Shown one piece after another: positions 1 to 9,307 of a DNA stretch of 64,000 nucleotides. Each line of letters opens with the position of its first letter. Positions within the stretch are counted from its first letter, which is position 1. The stretch covers positions 4,402,001 through 4,466,000 of the forward strand of contig NZ_CP118631.1 of the NCBI RefSeq assembly GCF_028993635.1, written 5' to 3'. Position numbers and translations under genes: made by a program. This DNA is from Mucilaginibacter sp. SJ. Lineage in GTDB: Bacteria > Bacteroidota > Bacteroidia > Sphingobacteriales > Sphingobacteriaceae. The notes under the pieces are model-generated. The model was not told the origin of the DNA, searched no databases, and saw only the letters and a program-made list of their open reading frames with translations.

Positions 1-1803
1 ATTGACTTTTTTAAAACACCCGAAAGGAGCTTTTACCGAATTTCGCCCGATGGTAAATATGTTTCATACCTTAAGCCATTTAAAGATAAGCAAAACATAT
101 TTATACAGTCATTAGCCGATGGCAAGGAACGGATGGTTACTCAATTTGAGGACTATTCAATCAGAGGTGATTATTTCTGGACATACAATAACCAGCTTGT
201 TTTTTCGCAGGATCTTATCGCTACCGATTCGGTTAAAATGTATGCCTTTGACGTGGCTGCCAATAAAAGCCGCACTATATTATCGCTTGGTAATGTAAGG
301 ATAGGGTTGGTTAACCGCAACCGTCAGCAACCCGATATCATCACCATTAAAACCAATGAACGCGATCCGGGTAATTTTGATATTTATCGCCTTAATGTAA
401 AAACCGGCGAAATGAAGACTTATCTGCTTAACCCGGGTAATATTACCGAATGGTTTGCTGATGCCGATGGCAGGATCAGGCTGGAAAAGGCATCAGACGG
501 GGTTAATGAAACCATTTTATTCCGGGAGGATGAGGATAAGCCTTTTAAACCTGTTATCGAAAACAATTTTAAAAATACGGTGAGGCCAATAGCTTTTACC
601 GGGGACAAAAATTATTTCTACGCGCTTTCGAACGTTAACCGCGATAAAATGGCCCTTGTTGAGATCAATGCCGAAAATGGAAAGGAAGAACGGACAATTT
701 TTAGTTGCAGTAAGGCCGATATTACCAGCTTTGAATATTCAAGGAACAGGCGGCGTATTGAGTTTACCGGCTGGGATGAGGCTACCCCCCGTAAACATTT
801 TCTTGTACCTGATGTTGAGCAAATGTACCAAACCATTAAGCAACAGCTTAAAGGCAATGAGATCAGAGTGGTTGACCGTGATAGTTCCGAGAATAAATTT
901 ATTCTCAATACCTATACCGACCGTAACCCCGGCTCATATTATCTTTTTGAAAAAAGCAGCGGCAAGTTAACTAAGCTAAGCGAGATCAACTCAAGCCTTG
1001 TACCGGCAGAGCTATGCGCCATGAAGCCTATATCATACCAGGCACGCGATGGTTTGCTGATCAATGGCTATTTAACGCTGCCCCATGGCAATAAAAATGA
1101 AAATTACCCGGTAGTAGTGATGCCTCACGATGGTCCCTGGGGGCGTGATACCTGGGGATATGATGACCAGGTACAGTTTTTGGCCAATCGTGGTTATGCG
1201 GTTTTTCAGGTTAATTACCGGGGATCAACAGGATATGGCAAAGCATTCAGAAGTGCGGGATATAAACAGGTAGGAGGCAAGATCCAGGATGATATTACCG
1301 ATGGCGTTCGCTGGCTCATCCAAACCAAAATTGCCAACCCTAAAAAGATTGCCATATTTGGTGGTCGTTTTGGCGGGTTTTCGGCACTTTATGGAGTATC
1401 GTTCCACCCCGAACTGTATAACTGTGCTGTTGTACAATACGGGCTCATCAACTTTTTTACCTATATCAAAGATGCACCGCCATTTTTTAAGCCATATTTA
1501 AAAATGACTTACGAAATTGTTGGCAACCCCGAAACTGACGCAGACCAGTTGAGGGCGATATCGCCGGTTTTTCATACCGATAAAATTAAGGTTCCTTTAA
1601 TTATATTCCAGGGTGCCAAAGATCAGCGGGCCAATATCAGTGAGCTTAACCAGTTTGTGCGTGAGTTGCGTAAACGGAACGTAGATGTAAAATACTTTTT
1701 AAAACCCAACGAACGGGCATATTTCAGGAATGAGCACAACCGCATGGAAATGTATGCCGAAATAGAGAAGTTTTTGGATAAGAATATGCGGGTTAAACCA
1801 TAA
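1..1803 (+). CDS. S9-family (prolyl oligopeptidase-like) protein, 5' truncated, probably catalytically dead
   Basis: The frame is open from the first base, so the true start lies outside the window. The N-terminal two thirds read as a beta-propeller of the S9 family. The C-terminal third is an alpha/beta hydrolase domain, with the typical oxyanion-hole stretch NYRGSTGYG near base 1215. Active S9 enzymes carry the nucleophile in GGSxGG. Here the motif is GGRFGG, with Arg at codon 1366-1368. The acid (AKDQR, Asp codon 1621-1623) is present. The usual EGHGF histidine motif reads ERAYF, with Ala at codon 1717-1719. Family membership is clear, and loss of peptidase activity is inferred from the two missing triad residues. 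The stop lies only 6 bases before the sensor kinase, so the genes are probably co-transcribed. Confidence 0.88.
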   Translation: MDFFKTPERSFYRISPDGKYVSYLKPFKDKQNIFIQSLADGKERMVTQFEDYSIRGDYFWTYNNQLVFSQDLIATDSVKMYAFDVAANKSRTILSLGNVRIGLVNRNRQQPDIITIKTNERDPGNFDIYRLNVKTGEMKTYLLNPGNITEWFADADGRIRLEKASDGVNETILFREDEDKPFKPVIENNFKNTVRPIAFTGDKNYFYALSNVNRDKMALVEINAENGKEERTIFSCSKADITSFEYSRNRRRIEFTGWDEATPRKHFLVPDVEQMYQTIKQQLKGNEIRVVDRDSSENKFILNTYTDRNPGSYYLFEKSSGKLTKLSEINSSLVPAELCAMKPISYQARDGLLINGYLTLPHGNKNENYPVVVMPHDGPWGRDTWGYDDQVQFLANRGYAVFQVNYRGSTGYGKAFRSAGYKQVGGKIQDDITDGVRWLIQTKIANPKKIAIFGGRFGGFSALYGVSFHPELYNCAVVQYGLINFFTYIKDAPPFFKPYLKMTYEIVGNPETDADQLRAISPVFHTDKIKVPLIIFQGAKDQRANISELNQFVRELRKRNVDVKYFLKPNERAYFRNEHNRMEMYAEIEKFLDKNMRVKP

Positions 1804-1809
1804 GCCGAC

Positions 1810-3456
1810 ATGGCAGTACAGAAAAACGCTTACCGGCAAAATTTTACACTGATCACCATATTCCTGGTATTCATATCCATAACTTTTGTGGTTGCTTTGT
1901 TTATATCTTACAACCTTACTGCCAAGTATGTTGAAAATGAGTTTTCCTCAAAAAAGGTAGAGGTACTGGAACAAACCATTAAGCCTTATTATGAGTTTTT
2001 TCAGAATAAGATTCCTGAAATAACCTCTTACCAGGGTTTTCTTGATTCGGCATCGGCAGGTAAATATGCAGCCTCTGTTTTTCATGATTATAATTTTGTG
2101 CGCCGGGTTATTTTTTATGATGCCCTCATTGGCGGCAAAACTACGATGACCGTGCGCAAAAATAATTTGAACATAGCTGCTAAGGCGGTTTATCAGTATT
2201 GGCACGTTAATGACAAGGTGTACGGGGCCGAGCAGCGGAGAACAGTCAATGAAGATGATTTCAGAGAGATGGCTATTAAATTAAGTAATTATATAGCCTT
2301 TTCAGATACATCACGTGTATCAAGCCAGGATGAACTTTTTAAAGCTTTTTGGGATGTGAAACCCGACAAGATAAGTTATACCAATGTTCTAAGGCGCGAG
2401 GATGTTCGTATTTATCGTGACATGCAAATGCTGGGTAACAGCAAAGGTGCTTCATACAAGCAAAACATGATGACCTTTTACCTCGACCCGTACCTGATCA
2501 AGGTGAAAAATACGCATCCCGAGCTGTACGAAAATGTATCCATTCAACCAGTAGTATATGATCCTATTGACAGTGAGGGCGATAAGCTGATAACCGAGGT
2601 GTCATTGCCGGTTGCTTTTTCTGATTATAAGCTGTTCTTTAGTTCGGCACAGGGCTATTTAACTGCCGAAATTAACCGCCGCTTTATGCCCATCGGAGCT
2701 ATTGTATTGTTAATGACCCTGTTTTTAATGCTGATAGGCTGGCTTATTTACCGTAACCTGAACGTGAATATGAAACTGTTCAAGCTTCAGTATGATTTTA
2801 TTAACAACTTTACCCATGAGTTTAAAACACCCGTAAGCGTAATTAAAATAGCCGGCTCAAATTTGCGCGGCGATGGTGAGCTTACCGAAAGGCAACGCCG
2901 CCATTACGGCAAGATACTGGATGAAGAAGCTGATAAGCTGAATGAGTTGATGAACAAACTGCTTTCATTTACACAGATTGAAAATAAATCCATTACGCTA
3001 AAAGAGGAAGAAATTGATATAGAGAGCTTTATTGGCCGGTATATTGATACCTTTAAAATAAAGTATGCTGATTTTAATATTAAATTTAAAATCAACAGGG
3101 TTGAAACTTTTTATACCGATCCGGTATTATTAGGGAGTGTTTTTCAAAATCTTATTGAAAATGCATACAAGTATTCGCACCCTCAGCAAAAGGAGTTGTT
3201 CATCAATATTTCACAGGAAAAGCGCAATATTGTGTTTTCGTTTGCTGACAAGGGGATAGGGATACCAAAAAATGAACTGAATAACGTTTTTAAGAAGTTT
3301 TACAGGATAGAGAACCAATACAATCAAAACGGGAGCGTTGGCCTGGGTTTGGCATTTTGTAAAGAACTGGTTAATTTTATGAACGGCGAAATAACCGTTT
3401 ACAGTAAGGTTAATGAAGGTTCGGAATTTATAGTTACGCTTCCATACGAAAATTAA
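1810..3456 (+). CDS. Sensor histidine kinase
   Basis: A 548-residue membrane sensor kinase. Transmembrane helices at about 13-34 and 293-315 frame a periplasmic sensing domain of some 255 residues that I do not recognise. There is no clear HAMP domain. The dimerisation/phosphoacceptor box FTHEFKTP places the phosphorylated His at 336. The ATPase domain shows the N box (NLIENAYKYS, Asn451), the G1 box (ADKGIGIP, about 479) and the G2 box (GLGLA, 511-515). It should autophosphorylate and pass phosphate to the response regulator encoded 3 bases downstream. Because the upstream S9 pseudo-peptidase is tightly coupled, it may act on the same signal, but that is only inference. Confidence 0.95.
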   Translation: MAVQKNAYRQNFTLITIFLVFISITFVVALFISYNLTAKYVENEFSSKKVEVLEQTIKPYYEFFQNKIPEITSYQGFLDSASAGKYAASVFHDYNFVRRVIFYDALIGGKTTMTVRKNNLNIAAKAVYQYWHVNDKVYGAEQRRTVNEDDFREMAIKLSNYIAFSDTSRVSSQDELFKAFWDVKPDKISYTNVLRREDVRIYRDMQMLGNSKGASYKQNMMTFYLDPYLIKVKNTHPELYENVSIQPVVYDPIDSEGDKLITEVSLPVAFSDYKLFFSSAQGYLTAEINRRFMPIGAIVLLMTLFLMLIGWLIYRNLNVNMKLFKLQYDFINNFTHEFKTPVSVIKIAGSNLRGDGELTERQRRHYGKILDEEADKLNELMNKLLSFTQIENKSITLKEEEIDIESFIGRYIDTFKIKYADFNIKFKINRVETFYTDPVLLGSVFQNLIENAYKYSHPQQKELFINISQEKRNIVFSFADKGIGIPKNELNNVFKKFYRIENQYNQNGSVGLGLAFCKELVNFMNGEITVYSKVNEGSEFIVTLPYEN

Positions 3457-3459
3457 GAT

Positions 3460-4152
3460 ATGAACAAAGAAATTAAAATTGCGCTGGTTGAAGATGACGA
3501 GAACCTGCGTTTCCTGGTTTCAGAGCGTTTGCAATCAGAGGGTTACAAGGTACTGGAAGCCGGTAATGGTAATGAGGCCGAAACCATGATATTGGCCGAG
3601 CAGCCTGATATTGTACTGTTAGACTGGATGCTGCCCGGCAAACCGGGCTCGGAAGTTTGCGGCAATATTCGCGAAAAAGGGTTCGATAAACTCATCATTA
3701 TGATGACCGCCAAAGCCCAGGATGTTGACAAGATAGAAGCCTACAACTTTGGTGTGTCTGACTATATCACCAAACCCTATAACATGGACGTATTGGTGGC
3801 ACTGATTGAAAACAAAATCAAGTTCTCACTTAACAGCGAAAAGCCTGAATCATACCGGTTTGCCAACATGGAGCACCTGCCTAACACGCACCTGCTTATC
3901 CGCGATGGAAGAAAGATAGAGCTGACCATTCTCGAAAACAGGATCCTGCTTTATTTCCTCAAGAACAAAAACAAGGTTATCAACCGCGAGGAGCTGATGA
4001 TGGAGGTTTGGGGTTATAACGCCGATGTAAATACCCGCACCCTGGATATGCACATCGTTCGCTTGCGTAAAAAGATTGAAACCAATGCTGATTCGCCGCA
4101 GTACTTACAAACAGTAAGGGGGATTGGGTATAAGTTTGTTTATAATCAATAG
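3460..4152 (+). CDS. OmpR/PhoB-type response regulator
   Basis: A 230-residue two-domain regulator. The receiver domain (about 5-118) has the acidic pocket E11-D12-D13, phosphoacceptor Asp55 in LLDWMLPG, the conserved MMTAK threonine and the TKPYN lysine. The C-terminal winged-helix domain (about 133-228) ends with the family-typical LQTVRGIGYKF. It starts 3 bases after the kinase stop, so it is the cognate partner and probable last gene of the operon. Target genes cannot be read from the sequence. Confidence 0.96.
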   Translation: MNKEIKIALVEDDENLRFLVSERLQSEGYKVLEAGNGNEAETMILAEQPDIVLLDWMLPGKPGSEVCGNIREKGFDKLIIMMTAKAQDVDKIEAYNFGVSDYITKPYNMDVLVALIENKIKFSLNSEKPESYRFANMEHLPNTHLLIRDGRKIELTILENRILLYFLKNKNKVINREELMMEVWGYNADVNTRTLDMHIVRLRKKIETNADSPQYLQTVRGIGYKFVYNQ

Positions 4153-4207
4153 TTTTCAGTTTTGAGTAGGCGGTTTGCAGTTTTGTTGAGCCTCTTAAAT
4201 AGCCGTC

Positions 4208-4258
4208 GTTGAGGTACGAAGCAGTCCTAAGCTATACAGAAGGGCAGGCTTCGTACTT
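4208..4258. repeat. Hairpin repeat (REP-like palindrome)
   Basis: Nine-base perfect arms, gtacgaagc at 4214-4222 and gcttcgtac at 4248-4256, surround a 25-base loop. It sits between the convergent response regulator and PIN genes. There is no T-tract, so it does not look like a simple terminator. It resembles the dispersed CGAAGCA-type palindromes of many Bacteroidota genomes, which is recollection rather than a search. Confidence 0.5.
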
Positions 4259-4269
4259 TAGTTGGAAGG

Positions 4270-4677
4270 TTAATTTATTAATACAATGATCCTCTTAAAA
4301 TCAGCTAATGTTGCAACAATAGTTTTTCCATGAATAGGGATTTCAAGCAAAAGCTTATCTCCTGTAACGAAGTAATCAGCATTCGAGATTTGACACAACG
4401 CAAAAAGGTAATCATCTTTAGGATCACTGACTACGTTTTCTATATTGGCCAATTCGAAATCTTTAGTAACTAATTTATAAAATTGTAAAAATTGACTTGT
4501 ATAGCTTTGAGAGAAGTATTTCCTGAATTTTGGGCGCAGCAATACGTTAGTTAACTCTTCCTGAAGATTTTTACAGGTTGCTATCGTTATTTTATTTTTT
4601 TGAAGAGAGGAGATAAAATCTAATTGTTGGTTTAGCGCAAGCGAGATCCAGATATTGCAATCAAGAACAACAATCAT
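4270..4677 (-). CDS. PIN-domain RNase, putative toxin of a TA pair
   Basis: A 135-residue single-domain PIN protein of the COG1569-like type (toxin component, PIN family). Conserved acidic metal ligands are visible: Asp6 in VVLDCNIW, Glu40/Glu41, Asp88/Asp89 in DPKDDYLF and Asp107 in TGDKLL. PIN toxins cleave RNA. The start codon overlaps the stop of the upstream small gene by 4 bases (ATGA), the translational coupling usual for toxin-antitoxin modules. Toxicity is inferred from family and arrangement only. Some PIN pairs are domesticated and benign. Confidence 0.82.
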   Translation of the reverse strand: MIVVLDCNIWISLALNQQLDFISSLQKNKITIATCKNLQEELTNVLLRPKFRKYFSQSYTSQFLQFYKLVTKDFELANIENVVSDPKDDYLFALCQISNADYFVTGDKLLLEIPIHGKTIVATLADFKRIIVLIN

Positions 4678-4871
4678 TTGGATTTGGCTCTAACTGCACG
4701 TACTTCTTCTGTAATTTCATCCATAGAAGGTTTTTTACCAGGCTTTACCATATTATTTAGTTCTGCAGCAAGTTTAAAACTGTCAGTTTCAATTATTGCC
4801 CCCAATTCTTTAAGTAAAGACTTAATCAATTTTGATTTTTTTTCGGGAATCTGTATCATCAATCTTTCCAT
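4674..4871 (-). CDS. Small putative antitoxin partner of the PIN protein
   Basis: About 65 residues, starting at the ATG at 4871. An in-frame TTG two codons upstream is less likely. The sequence is basic and charged, with an N-terminal MIQIPEKK segment and a Lys/Arg-rich tail. I see no certain AbrB, RHH or Phd signature. It is assigned as antitoxin because it is the small upstream partner, overlapping by 4 bases, of a PIN gene. A TAnnTTTG-like element (CAAATATA on the plus strand, 4875-4882) lies only three bases from the ATG, so the transcript could be leaderless. Confidence 0.65.
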   Translation of the reverse strand: MERLMIQIPEKKSKLIKSLLKELGAIIETDSFKLAAELNNMVKPGKKPSMDEITEEVRAVRAKSK

Positions 4872-4924
4872 ACTCAAATATAACCAATTAAGTCTGGTGT
4901 AGATAATACTCTAAATATTCTGTT

Positions 4925-5542
4925 TTATTTAGTATATGCTCTCCCCACAATAAAATCCCCAAAAAAGGTTTTATCCCCAATCACATTGTATCCCGCAGCA
5001 TTAAAATGTTTTTCGATAGCTGGCAGCTTACTTGCTTCTATCCCGCAAAGTAACCTGAAAAAAACAAACATACTTTTGAGCAACACGTTTTGCCACCAGC
5101 GGCCGGTAAGCTGAAAATCGGCATTGAGCCAGAGGCCACCGGGTTTGAGCAGGTTGTGTAAATGACTGAAAACACTATCTACTGTTTCACCCAAAAAATT
5201 ATCGAAAAGGAAAGGCGTGATAACTACGTCAAAGCCGGCAGGAAGCTTTACGTTTTCAACTGCATCATTAATAAAGGTCACCTCGTTTTGCCCGGTTTGT
5301 CTTTTTTGCGAGAGCGCAATCATATTGGCCGAAATTTCAACGTAAGTGACGTTTAAACCTGCCGGATGTATTTTGGCAAGCTCTTCCAGGATCCAGCCTG
5401 TTCCGCCGCCGGCGATGAGGATTTTACTTTTTGGTGGAATAAAGCCTAATAAATAAACCTGCGCGTTTATCAAAGCTTTGCCGTAAACTATTCTTGAAAG
5501 CCGGTCATAAAACCATGCCGAGTTATTATAATTGGCAGCCAT
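4925..5542 (-). CDS. Class I SAM-dependent methyltransferase
   Basis: A 205-residue Rossmann-type methyltransferase. Motif I is ILIAGGGTGW (about 41-50), followed by an acidic residue in YVEIS (about 68) and a motif IV/post-I region near VVITPFLFDNF. The substrate is unknown. The gene starts 3 bases after the stop of the UbiA-like membrane protein gene and is probably co-translated with it. The pairing with a prenyltransferase-fold protein hints at a lipid or quinone-type substrate, but this is weak. Confidence 0.85.
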   Translation of the reverse strand: MAANYNNSAWFYDRLSRIVYGKALINAQVYLLGFIPPKSKILIAGGGTGWILEELAKIHPAGLNVTYVEISANMIALSQKRQTGQNEVTFINDAVENVKLPAGFDVVITPFLFDNFLGETVDSVFSHLHNLLKPGGLWLNADFQLTGRWWQNVLLKSMFVFFRLLCGIEASKLPAIEKHFNAAGYNVIGDKTFFGDFIVGRAYTK

Positions 5543-5545
5543 GGT

Positions 5546-6436
5546 TTAGTGAAGAAAATATTTAACAGCGTTAAATACTACTACAATTACATACTGTAAA
5601 ATCAGTACGCCATCCATATAAAAAAAGTAATAATACTCGTTTTTTTCCCAGGCCGATCTGAAGATGAGCCAGCCGGTAAGGAACATAGTAAGTGTGAGTG
5701 CAAAGAAATCAAGGCTAAAGCCATTTTGCCTGAACAGGAACATGAGTACAATGTAGCCGGTGAGCAATACCTGGCAAAACAGATAAGCATTTTTTTCGCC
5801 CCAAACTACCGGGATGGTCTTAAGGCCTACTTTACGGTCGTCGAAAAGATCCCTGATATCGAAAGGTATTGTAAGCGCACCTATAAACAAAAAGCGTTTA
5901 GCTATGAGTATTGTAGTATCGCGCATGCTGATATCGGTTAGGTGATTATGCATTGATTCCAATACAGGGAACAGTACACAGCTCATTGTCCATACCAGGG
6001 TTATTAAAAACGGTTTTAAACCGGGGATATTTCTTAAACCAAATTTATGATCGCCTACACTGAATAATGGTAAACCATAACCAAATGATAAAACGCTCAG
6101 AAATATGAGCAGGATCTTTGATTCGGTGGTGATAATAAAGAACAGCGGGATCAGGGACAGCAGCGAAACTATAGTAAAGGTCACCATCAGCCTATAGTGT
6201 GCAAAAAACCATCGCACCCTTTTGTAAGGCGACCGTTGTGGTTTAGTTGGACGGGTGATGAGGATACAAAAATTATAGATACCCAGGGTTGAAGTAAATA
6301 ACAAGCCCAATACAGGGAACACAGGTTTTGATCCTATTAAGTGAAAGGTTAACAACGCCTGTGCTACAGCACAAAGCGACATGAAAATATTACTGAAGAG
6401 CAGAAAATCTAATACAGACTGTAGTAATTTCTTCAT
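5546..6436 (-). CDS. UbiA-fold membrane protein with degenerate first Asp motif
   Basis: A 296-residue protein with about 8-9 hydrophobic helices. The second UbiA signature is recognisable around residues 196-213 as FDIRDLFDDRKVGLKTIP, matching the DxxxD...G..T pattern. The first motif, normally NxxxDxxxD, reads YNFCILITRP: the Asn remains but both Asp are missing. UbiA enzymes attach prenyl chains to aromatic or lipid acceptors in the membrane, using Mg2+ held by both motifs. Activity here is therefore uncertain. It lies 33 bases downstream of the metallophosphoesterase in a minus-strand operon. Confidence 0.7.
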   Translation of the reverse strand: MKKLLQSVLDFLLFSNIFMSLCAVAQALLTFHLIGSKPVFPVLGLLFTSTLGIYNFCILITRPTKPQRSPYKRVRWFFAHYRLMVTFTIVSLLSLIPLFFIITTESKILLIFLSVLSFGYGLPLFSVGDHKFGLRNIPGLKPFLITLVWTMSCVLFPVLESMHNHLTDISMRDTTILIAKRFLFIGALTIPFDIRDLFDDRKVGLKTIPVVWGEKNAYLFCQVLLTGYIVLMFLFRQNGFSLDFFALTLTMFLTGWLIFRSAWEKNEYYYFFYMDGVLILQYVIVVVFNAVKYFLH

Positions 6437-6469
6437 CGGTAAAAGGATAGCAGCTTCTGCCTGGATCTT

Positions 6470-7765
6470 TTAGGAAACTGGTAATGAGGGATCGCGGCCT
6501 GCTTTTAATGTAAATATCGTAATCTCCGGCAATATTCCAACCCTGCCGGTTAAACCAACAAAACCAAAGCCTACATTTACATATAATTGTTGTTTGTTTT
6601 CCCGGTAATGACCAGCCCATTCATTATAAACATATTTTATAGGGCTATATTGAAAATGCGGGGTACGTACGCCAAATTGCATGCCATGGGTATGCCCGGC
6701 AAACATGGCATCAATTTGTGGGTATTTAGGTAATACCTCGGCCCGCCAATGCGATGGATCATGCGAGAGCAGGAGCTTTACCGGCAGTTCATCGGTGTTT
6801 TTTATGGCCAGGTCCATACGCCCATATTTGGGGAAGCGGCTGTATTCACTCCAGTTTTCGATACCTAAGATCCCTATTTCTTCTCCGTTGATTTTTAGAC
6901 GACGGTTTTCGTTCCTGAGCAGGTTCCAGCCCATATTTTTATGGGTGCTTATCAGGTCATCATGATTTTTCTTTTTATCCGCCGGGGAGTTCCAGTCGCC
7001 ATAGTCGCCATAATCATGGTTACCCAGGGTTGAAAAAACACCAAGGGGGGCTTTTACTTTAGTGAAAATATCCTGGTAGCTGGTCATTTCCGATGCTTCA
7101 TCGTTAACCAGATCGCCGGTAAAAAATATCAGGTCAGGTTTTTCTTTCAGCAGCATTTCAACACCACCGAGCACCGCCTTTTTATTATAAAAGCTGCCTG
7201 AATGAATATCTGAGATCTGCCCGATCCTTAAGCCATCAAAGGCCTTTGGCAGATTAGGCAGATACATAGTTTGATAGCGTACATGATAATCATATGAACC
7301 TTTGGGCATAGCCCTTGTAATAGCAGCCAGGGGAACGGTTGCGGCAAGCAAGCCTGCTTTTAAAAGAAACTCGGAACGGGGAATGGTATCAATATTAGTA
7401 GCGGTTGAAATGATAGGAGCAGTTGGGATAGGAATTGAGGTAGCAGTTGTTTTCCTTTTCGGTGCAATTTTTCGCCTGATATCATCGGCAAAAATGAATG
7501 GTATAAAAGTAAATTTACAGATGAACAGGATAAATGTTACCAGCAAACAGGCTGCGCGTACACCCGTACCTGCTATGGTAATATAACCGGCAGTTAAAAG
7601 CGCGGCCACACATAAGGCCGAAAGGCTCCAATAAAAAATGGCGAATGCTTTTGATTGAAGCAATCGCCATTTTTGAAATGCGCCGCGGATACCGTATAAA
7701 ACATACCGGTCGGCCAGCAGCTCAATTATGATCCAGAACAATATACTTAGCGCTTTAAAGATCAT
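6470..7765 (-). CDS. Membrane-anchored calcineurin-like metallophosphoesterase (YkuE/YaeI type)
   Basis: About 431 residues from the ATG at 7765. A TTG three codons earlier is possible. Three to four hydrophobic segments occupy residues 1-95, followed by a linker and the phosphoesterase domain. All metal-binding motifs are present: SDIHSG (about 185), TGDLVND (about 216), LGNHDYG (about 247), LLSHDPSHW and AGHTHGMQFG. The family contains UDP-diacylglucosamine pyrophosphohydrolase-like and other phosphoesterases, and the substrate is not determinable. It starts 15 bases after the MoxR ATPase stop and belongs to the same operon. Confidence 0.9.
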   Translation of the reverse strand: MIFKALSILFWIIIELLADRYVLYGIRGAFQKWRLLQSKAFAIFYWSLSALCVAALLTAGYITIAGTGVRAACLLVTFILFICKFTFIPFIFADDIRRKIAPKRKTTATSIPIPTAPIISTATNIDTIPRSEFLLKAGLLAATVPLAAITRAMPKGSYDYHVRYQTMYLPNLPKAFDGLRIGQISDIHSGSFYNKKAVLGGVEMLLKEKPDLIFFTGDLVNDEASEMTSYQDIFTKVKAPLGVFSTLGNHDYGDYGDWNSPADKKKNHDDLISTHKNMGWNLLRNENRRLKINGEEIGILGIENWSEYSRFPKYGRMDLAIKNTDELPVKLLLSHDPSHWRAEVLPKYPQIDAMFAGHTHGMQFGVRTPHFQYSPIKYVYNEWAGHYRENKQQLYVNVGFGFVGLTGRVGILPEITIFTLKAGRDPSLPVS

Positions 7766-7780
7766 ATAACGCAATATATT

Positions 7781-9286
7781 TTAGTACCGGTCGTCGTCAA
7801 TATCAAGGTCGTCGTCATCGGGCTGCAAGTTAAATAAACTGTTAAACATATCCGAAAACGCGAAACCATTATCCAGGAAACCTTTGTTCAATTGTGAAAA
7901 TTCCGACAGGCCGTGAAGTACAAATTCCATCAGCAGCAATTGCTGGCTTTCACCCAAATGCGGGTGGATCTTTTTTACAAGGTCCTTCAATCCCACAACT
8001 TCTTCCAGGGCTTTTTTGTATTCCTGCATGGGCATATCATCAACCAAAGCTACATTGTTGCCATCGCCAAACCAGTTAATGATAGCTGCATACGGGTTAG
8101 GGGCTTTGGCTTTCTTGGCCTTTTCCGGGTCAGGGAAAAACGATAGCAGTAAACTTTTGATGGCTTTACCTATCAGGATATTGGCCACTTTGCCCGGCCC
8201 TTCCAGTTCGCCTTCGTAAACCAGCTCAATTTTACCGGTAATGGCGGGGATCACACCTAAAAAGTCTGTGATACGTACAAATGTTGTTTTTTCGTGGTTG
8301 ATGATCATCCTGCGCTCTGCATTACTGATCAGGTTTTCATAGGCCGAAATGGTTAAACGCGCCGATACACCCGATTTTTTGTCGATATATTCAGAGTTAC
8401 GGGCTTCAAAAGCAATTTGTTCTACCAGGTTCTTAACTAAACCATCAGCTTCAATAGCGATACGCTGATCATCGGTAAGAGATGCTTCCTGTTGCGTGAT
8501 CTTACGTGAAATTTCAACCGAACGCGGATAATGTGTAAGGATCTGGCTTTCTATACGGTCTTTAAGCGGTGTTACTATCGAACCACGGTTAGTATAATCT
8601 TCAGGATTCGCGGTGAACACAAACTGGATATCCAATGGTAAGCGCAGTTTAAAACCACGGATCTGGATATCTTTTTCCTGAAGGATATTGAATAGTGACA
8701 CCTGGATGCGAGCCTGCAGGTCGGGTAACTCATTGATCACGAAAATGCCACGGTGTGCACGTGGGATCAAGCCGAAGTGGATCACACGCTCGTCAGAATA
8801 GGTTAATTTTAAGGTGGCAGCTTTGATTGGATCAACATCACCAATTAAATCGGCTACGGTAACGTCAGGGGTAGCCAGCTTTTCGGTATAACGCTCAGAG
8901 CGGTGGATCCAGCCGATGGGGGTATCGTCGCCTTTTTGTGTGATGATGTTATGACCATACCAGGAGATGGGGTTATAAGGGTCATCAAATAACTCTGATC
9001 CTTCAATATATGGAATATACTCGTCAAGCAGGTTAACCAGCAAACGGGCTATGCGGGTTTTTGCCTGGCCGCGTAAGCCTAACAGTAAAATGTTGTGACG
9101 TGACAGGATAGCAGTTTGCAGATCAGGGATAACAGTATCTTCAAAACCGATGATGCCCTCAAAACCGCCTTCGCGCTTTTTAAGCTGATCGATAAGGTTA
9201 ACACGTAATTCATCTTTAACCGAACGGCTTTTATAGCCTGTTTGCTTTAACTGGCCGAGGGTTTTTATATCTAATAATTTACTCAT
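7781..9286 (-). CDS. MoxR-like / magnesium-chelatase-type AAA+ ATPase
   Basis: About 501 residues from the ATG at 9286. The frame continues upstream to a TTG inside a palindrome, which I consider unlikely. The P-loop is GLRGQAKT (about 70-77), Walker B lies in VINELPDL (about 183), and sensor 1 in FTANPEDY (about 224). A poly-acidic C-terminus (DDDDLDIDDD) is unusual. MoxR ATPases work with VWA proteins as chaperone-like or metal-insertion machines. Here the VWA gene lies 95 bases upstream on the same strand. Confidence 0.88.
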   Translation of the reverse strand: MSKLLDIKTLGQLKQTGYKSRSVKDELRVNLIDQLKKREGGFEGIIGFEDTVIPDLQTAILSRHNILLLGLRGQAKTRIARLLVNLLDEYIPYIEGSELFDDPYNPISWYGHNIITQKGDDTPIGWIHRSERYTEKLATPDVTVADLIGDVDPIKAATLKLTYSDERVIHFGLIPRAHRGIFVINELPDLQARIQVSLFNILQEKDIQIRGFKLRLPLDIQFVFTANPEDYTNRGSIVTPLKDRIESQILTHYPRSVEISRKITQQEASLTDDQRIAIEADGLVKNLVEQIAFEARNSEYIDKKSGVSARLTISAYENLISNAERRMIINHEKTTFVRITDFLGVIPAITGKIELVYEGELEGPGKVANILIGKAIKSLLLSFFPDPEKAKKAKAPNPYAAIINWFGDGNNVALVDDMPMQEYKKALEEVVGLKDLVKKIHPHLGESQQLLLMEFVLHGLSEFSQLNKGFLDNGFAFSDMFNSLFNLQPDDDDLDIDDDRY

Positions 9287-9307
9287 GTTTTCAATTAGGG
9301 AATTTGA

